A program made the translations under genes and the position numbers. The notes beneath the pieces were generated by a model. That model did not search any database. It was not told where the DNA came from and saw nothing but the letters and a program-made list of their open reading frames with translations. A stretch of DNA of 64,000 bases. It comes from Isoetes taiwanensis. Taxonomy: Eukaryota > Streptophyta > Lycopodiopsida > Isoetales > Isoetaceae. The stretch covers positions 8,958,445 to 9,022,444 of the forward strand of contig JAJEKV010000008.1 of NCBI GenBank assembly GCA_021234155.1, read 5' to 3'. This document shows, one piece after another, positions 59,500-64,000 of the stretch (the first letter of the stretch is position 1; each line of letters starts with the position of its first letter).

Positions 59500-59646
59500 T
59501 TATTATTGCCACGGGTTTTCCCTTAAAAACTCTTCGGGACGGGGTTTTTTTTTTTAATTTGGATAGTAATAAGTTTCTTGTGCTCTTTCATTGGGTCCCA
59601 TAGGCCGATTGGTCTCTGTGGATGATAAAAACCATTCTATTCTATT
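59500..59646 (+). mobile_element. LINE tail with TTCTA end
   Basis: Hairpin-type tail GGGTTTTCCCTTAAAAACTC, then GGACGGGGTTTTTTTTTTTA, and GGTCCCATAGGCCGATTGG with GATAAAAACC and TTCTA repeats. Same family as the tails at 3.2, 24.4 and 30.0 kb. Only the tail is preserved. Confidence 0.7.
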
Positions 59647-60160
59647 AGAATCTCTTACTAATACTACTTACAAGATGGTGGCCAAAATTATTGCAGAGAG
59701 AATAAAGTCTCATTTGCAAAATACCATATCAAGCTGCCAGTTTGCATTCTTGCACAAGAGATTCATCTTAGATAATGATGTTGCTGGTAATGTAAGCTTT
59801 AATTCGAATAAAATCTCCAACCAAAATTGCCTATTTCTAAGCTAGATTTTAAGAGAGCTTATGATTGCATTAACCGGAATTTCCTGAAGCATCTGCATTG
59901 ATATTCATCCTCATCAAATACAGAGAATTATAGAATTAAATAACAATGTTGATTCTGCTTTGATATCCTACTGATCATGATTTCTTTGGAGTTAGACAAG
60001 GTTGCCTTCTTGCACCCTATCTTTTCCTAACTGTGGCTGATGTTCTTGCCATTCATCTTCTATTTACAAACTTCAAATAAGATCACTGGGCTTCATATGC
60101 CTAATGGCCATCCGTAGTTTGAGGATATTTCTGCTAGTGAAGCATGGGTTCAGCTGACTA
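59647..60160 (+). mobile_element. Decayed LINE RT fragment
   Basis: NTTYKMVAKIIAERIKSHLQ and SSCQFAFLHKRFILDNDVAG, then in other frames VRQGCLLAPYLFLTVADVLA, are the RT fingers and palm entry motifs of a plant LINE. Stops and shifts throughout. The YADD region is degenerate. Confidence 0.7.
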
Positions 60161-60728
60161 TTTTGGTCAACATATTCTGTCGTCCAACATAGGTCCTATG
60201 GTAGCAAGATTCAAAGGCATTCTGTTAAATGGCTATCAGGCTTGCGTTTTAGAAATATTGCTCTTTTCTTTTAGCACCTTCATGTCCGTGAACCAGTTCA
60301 TAGCTTTCAGTAACAGTTATCATTTTCATCTGAGTCATTCGTGTCAGGTGGCTCCTTGCTTTCCTTCACAGCTGGATTGATATTCCATGGTTATTCCTTC
60401 CCAATCTGCTGGAGCTTCCCAATCTGCTGGAGGAAGATGTGCCTAAGTAGTTGTTATGGTTCAGGTTCTCGAGGTGGTGGTTGTCCATAGCAAATTTTGA
60501 AGATGCAGAGTTGCTTGCTCACAATTCTTGCACGTGGCATGCCCGGCTTTGTTAAGATTCAAGGCTTCCGAAGGTTTCTACAGATGCTAGTTTTGTGGTT
60601 TATGGACAAGTCTACTTTTGCCTTTATAGTTTTTGTCAATTCTCCTCTTATATAATATGTCAAATGTATGTTCACTTTGACAATAATGTATTTCTTTTTT
60701 GTTGAGTAATTAAAAGTTCCCTTCCATC

Positions 60729-60793
<65 letters not shown>

Positions 60794-62854
60794 CAACAAT
60801 AATAATAACAACAAAAAGAATAATGCCCCCATTGTTTATATGCAAGAGATTGTGCAAACGGAAGAGAAGTAGATAGTACATATTATATGTAATTGGTATG
60901 TCTTTGGAAGAAATCTAGGACGATAAGCTAGCTAATTTGTCCAGTAAAGTCCTACATTCAGTTGACCAATCAACATGATTGATTCCTTAAATAGCAATGT
61001 TTTGCCTTTGTTTATTCATGTACTCAGTTTGAATGACGACATGTTCTATTTTTCATATTAGGTTCTAATCTCGATCTTCCTCCATGATTTGAGATTATTG
61101 TGCTTGTATATAGGGTTTCCATTTGGATCCCACAAAAAAAAAAAAAAAAAAAAAAAAAAACAAAAAGAAAACAGATCAAATTATAGAGATATTTTTCCAT
61201 ATCCATTCAAAAATAGCAGGCGGGTGAGAAAATATGAAAACTTAACTCTTCCAATGTTGTTTGACCTCGAACAATATGCACACAAACAACACTTATTAAA
61301 CCTTCTAAGTAGATATAACAAATAAGCGATCAAGTTTACACCGTGACTATGATGCTAGGATGGCTTTGCAAGCACTTTGCTACTCAAACAGTCTACAGAA
61401 GAGAAAACGAGATATATATAGAAAAATGTTGCGAATAAATGGTACATGTGCAATGGCAAGCATATACAAATCTCTGCTGTGGTAACAATTTGCTTAGGAA
61501 ACGTAAAAATATATTCTTTCATCTTTAATGGAAGGATAGTTACGTTCGGTTTAACTGCACAAATTAGCAAAGTGACTGCAACCAGTTTTACAAACCATGC
61601 ATCTTCGATGAGATCATTTATCTTGATATATATCTTGTTGCAACTAGCCTTTAAGTATTCACTAGAGTAGGGCTTCATCAACCGATGCAATTATTTTATC
61701 ATGGTATTTTATCATGGACAAACATATCTAGATTCTATACAGAGGAGTGGAGAAACTCATCTATGTTCAGGCTAGGAAAATTTGAAGACGTTTCTAGAAT
61801 GGCATATAAGCATATATCAAAATAAAACTTACCTAAGAAGTAGACCAAATTGTTGAACAGATTTAGACACATTAAATGATGACAAACATATATATTCGAC
61901 AGATGGCTCCCTAAGAAGAAAACAGTTCGACAGAGTATTATCAATAGAGATGTCATTATGGACCCTAGTTGCTCCATTACTTCAAAATCAATTTGTCCAC
62001 CTCTCCTTGTCAGCCTCATGTAATAGCAATGGGGATGGACAAAAGCTCAATTTACTTTTATAAGAATATGATGGATAATTGGCCATGGTTTTTTGCAATA
62101 CATGGTCACACGTTTTGATAATCCTATATATTAAAGCTAAGCTTGTGAAAAGAAAAATGTGCTACATGTCTAATAAGAGTTCAACCAAATGTTTGTACAT
62201 TTATGCAAGTACAACTGACTGCAAATAGCATTGGTGCCAGAAGTGGACAGCAAAAGATGTTCGACTTGGGATTGGCATGCTTTCCAAGCTTAAGAAAGAG
62301 AAGGATATGGTTACCTAAGCAGAAGTTTTGATCTGCTTTTCGTAAAGGAAGAGTATTGGCAATCAAAGATATGGCATATGTAAAACGTGATGGTCTCATA
62401 TTGACAAAGTCAATACTTGCAGCAAGAGATTCATCACTAAACATCCTAGAAACATGATGACGTCATCTGGAAGCCAGAGATTCGTTACTGAATATGCTAA
62501 ACCATTTCACAAAAGTAGGGTATTATATGGCTATATCCTTGAGCAGAAACCTCAATTCAAAACTCGATCCTTCCCAAATAGCCCTCACACTGTTTAATGG
62601 ATTGAACAACTACAACATGTGATGGCAATAAGCCTGTAGAAATTAAAGATTAAAAAATAAAGTAGAAATATTGAAAACCTGTATGTGCTTCTGTAAGGAC
62701 GTAAATGGGAATTCTTGTGTTTACTTTCTTTTCTCAATCTATAAATCTGGTCTGCTATACAAATCTAGAAGTACTTCTAAAGCCTTTTTGTTTTTGCCTA
62801 TGTTCTTATGATAATGGTATATAGACTATGCAGTCCACATTTTAAAGCTACTAT
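60161..62854. other. Mostly unannotated AT-rich sequence
   Basis: Contains (TAA)n at 60729-60816 and an A27 run at 61134-61160. One minus-strand exon-like block is at 62325-62453 (acceptor TTTCTAG, text DESLAASIDFVNMRPSRFTY, possible donor AG/GTAACC). No recognisable gene. Confidence 0.35.
60729..60816. repeat. (TAA)n microsatellite
   Basis: About twenty-eight TAA/CAA triplets, pure TAA over the first 60 bp and interrupted by CAA later. Confidence 0.97.
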
Positions 62855-63451
62855 CTAGGATTCATAGAGTAAATCTCTTAGATTCATGTCATGCCATTGT
62901 TCAATAACTTCTTCATGATGCACAATTCCCTGAGTCCTCACAAATTTCTTCCTTGTAGTAACAGATTCAAATGACTGTGGAATAAACACAATGCAAAAAA
63001 CAATTTGCCTTGGTTCTGAAAAGTTGAAGAGCATCCTTGCCATGCAAATGATTGCTTTATTGATAGATTTCTTTTACATGGCAGCTAATATACTAAACAC
63101 ATACTCAACTTTCTCCCAACTCTCCACATTTTGCATTCGTATCAATAAGAGTACTTTCAACAATAATATCCAGTTGAATCCCACTTCAACAATTTGTTTA
63201 TGAATATGCACGCCTCAGTTTACATGCGCTGTAAGATTGCATTCCAAGTATACTCAGATGGCTTCACAACCTTGAAAATGCATCATTTGTGATGTGAGTC
63301 AATAATCTTTTGTAACGAATCTATCCATCAAGTATAGTTCATCACCGATCTAACTCATCTGTCGCATTGCAGGTCCTTTAGTGCAGTGATAAATGAGCTG
63401 AAGGATTTGATAGAAAAGACATGCATTCTGTTCCTTGTCTAACTTGCAGGC
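62855..63451 (-). CDS. Possible last exons of an unrecognised gene
   Basis: On the minus strand, exon 62974-62855 follows a good acceptor (TTTATTCCACAG) and encodes SFESVTTRKKFVRTQGIVHH, then EEVIEQWHDMNLRDLLYES and a stop. A further exon-like block starts at 63451 after TATTGGCAG (ACKLDKEQNACLFYQILQLI, then YHCTKGPAMRQ). Its donor is not clear, so the two are not securely joined. The composition looks like real protein, but I do not recognise the family. The rest of the gene would lie toward or beyond the right edge. Confidence 0.3.
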
Positions 63452-63639
63452 CTGCCAATAAAAGATAAAGTTACTATGTTCAAAATATATAAACTATTTT
63501 GAAAGCAATAAGATTGCAGCATCAAATCCATACCTGAAAATATCTGAAATGGAAAAGAAATAACATGTTTTGCAACACTTGTAAGCCACCAAGCTGAAGA
63601 TGTGAGCCGCCTCTAGGAAGATTGCGAATGCCTAAAAGT

Positions 63640-63785
63640 GATCGAAGTGGGCTAGGTTGACAAAAGGGTGGAGACGATTATGGGCTGGACGGTCGTAGGG
63701 AAGGAAGAGTGAAGAGAGAAAAGACGGCAAAAGGCGAATCCTGAACCAAAACAAGATGGGAAGCCATGACAATAGCCTTAGGCCG
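63640..63785 (+). repeat. Second copy of a segment of the 6.65-kb insert
   Basis: GGTTGACAAAAGGGTGGAGA, then GATTATGGGCTGGACGG and GGAAGGAAGAGTG, correspond to 49701-49790 of the non-coding insertion. A fragment or another member of that family therefore lies at the right edge. Confidence 0.7.
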
Positions 63786-64000
63786 AACAAAAAGGAAGGG
63801 GTAAGCAAATGCAATGTTAACCAAAGTTATGGTTGTGGGTAGGTTAGAAGTATCCGAAGTCAAGGTGAAAATGAGGAAAACAAGACACTCCTACAAAAAA
63901 TAATGATTGAGGGACATCGACATTGTCTCTACATTGTTTCTATTGGGGACATATCTCTACACAGTCTAGAAGAGTCAATTCATGATAAAATAACCAATCC

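Overview
The window reads as nuclear DNA of a land plant. The evidence is an intron-rich, plant-type IMP4 gene, a telo-box in its leader, GT-AG introns of plant size, LTRs followed by an initiator-Met-tRNA primer site, and very dense nested transposons. The mix of a Crypton-like tyrosine recombinase, LINEs with microsatellite tails and a plant transposase-like gene carrying a GHTHDDID motif suggests a large seed-free plant genome such as a fern. That last step is inference and is not proven by anything here.

Layout. 0.5-2.1 kb: two or three exons of an unrecognised gene. 2.3-3.5 kb: a decayed LINE 3' end. 3.9-15.9 kb: a tandem array LTR-(internal-LTR)x6 of a non-coding LTR retrotransposon. 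One ATAAT target-site duplication brackets the whole array, and every unit carries many mini-hairpins with a GTGGA/GCGGA loop. 16-19.4 kb: a broken Crypton/DUF3504-type tyrosine recombinase gene. 20.7-21.0 kb: a fold-back repeat. 21.4-47.2 kb: three tandem copies of a unit carrying an NFX1-type zinc-finger gene fragment. The third copy has been blown apart to about 22.6 kb by nested insertions: a LINE 3' end, a SWIM-finger TIR element, another LINE, and a LINE that itself contains an 11.0-kb TIR DNA transposon with perfect 19-bp ends, plus a MITE.

47.2-55.1 kb: a further LINE, split by a 6.65-kb non-coding insert with a 5-bp TSD, CACCC/GGGTG mini-hairpins and a long (GA)n tract. 55.6-57.7 kb: the only clearly intact gene, IMP4, with nine coding exons (SSU processome). 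Two of its introns are 63 and 72 bp, multiples of three and free of stops. 59.5-60.2 kb: more LINE debris. 62.8-63.5 kb: weak minus-strand exons of an unrecognised gene.

Most of the window is therefore a record of insertion order. Internal paralogues act as empty-site references, which allows several element boundaries to be placed to the base without outside data. The most unusual signals are the hairpin families inside three unrelated elements, the 11-kb TIR element, and the TSD-bounded LTR array.
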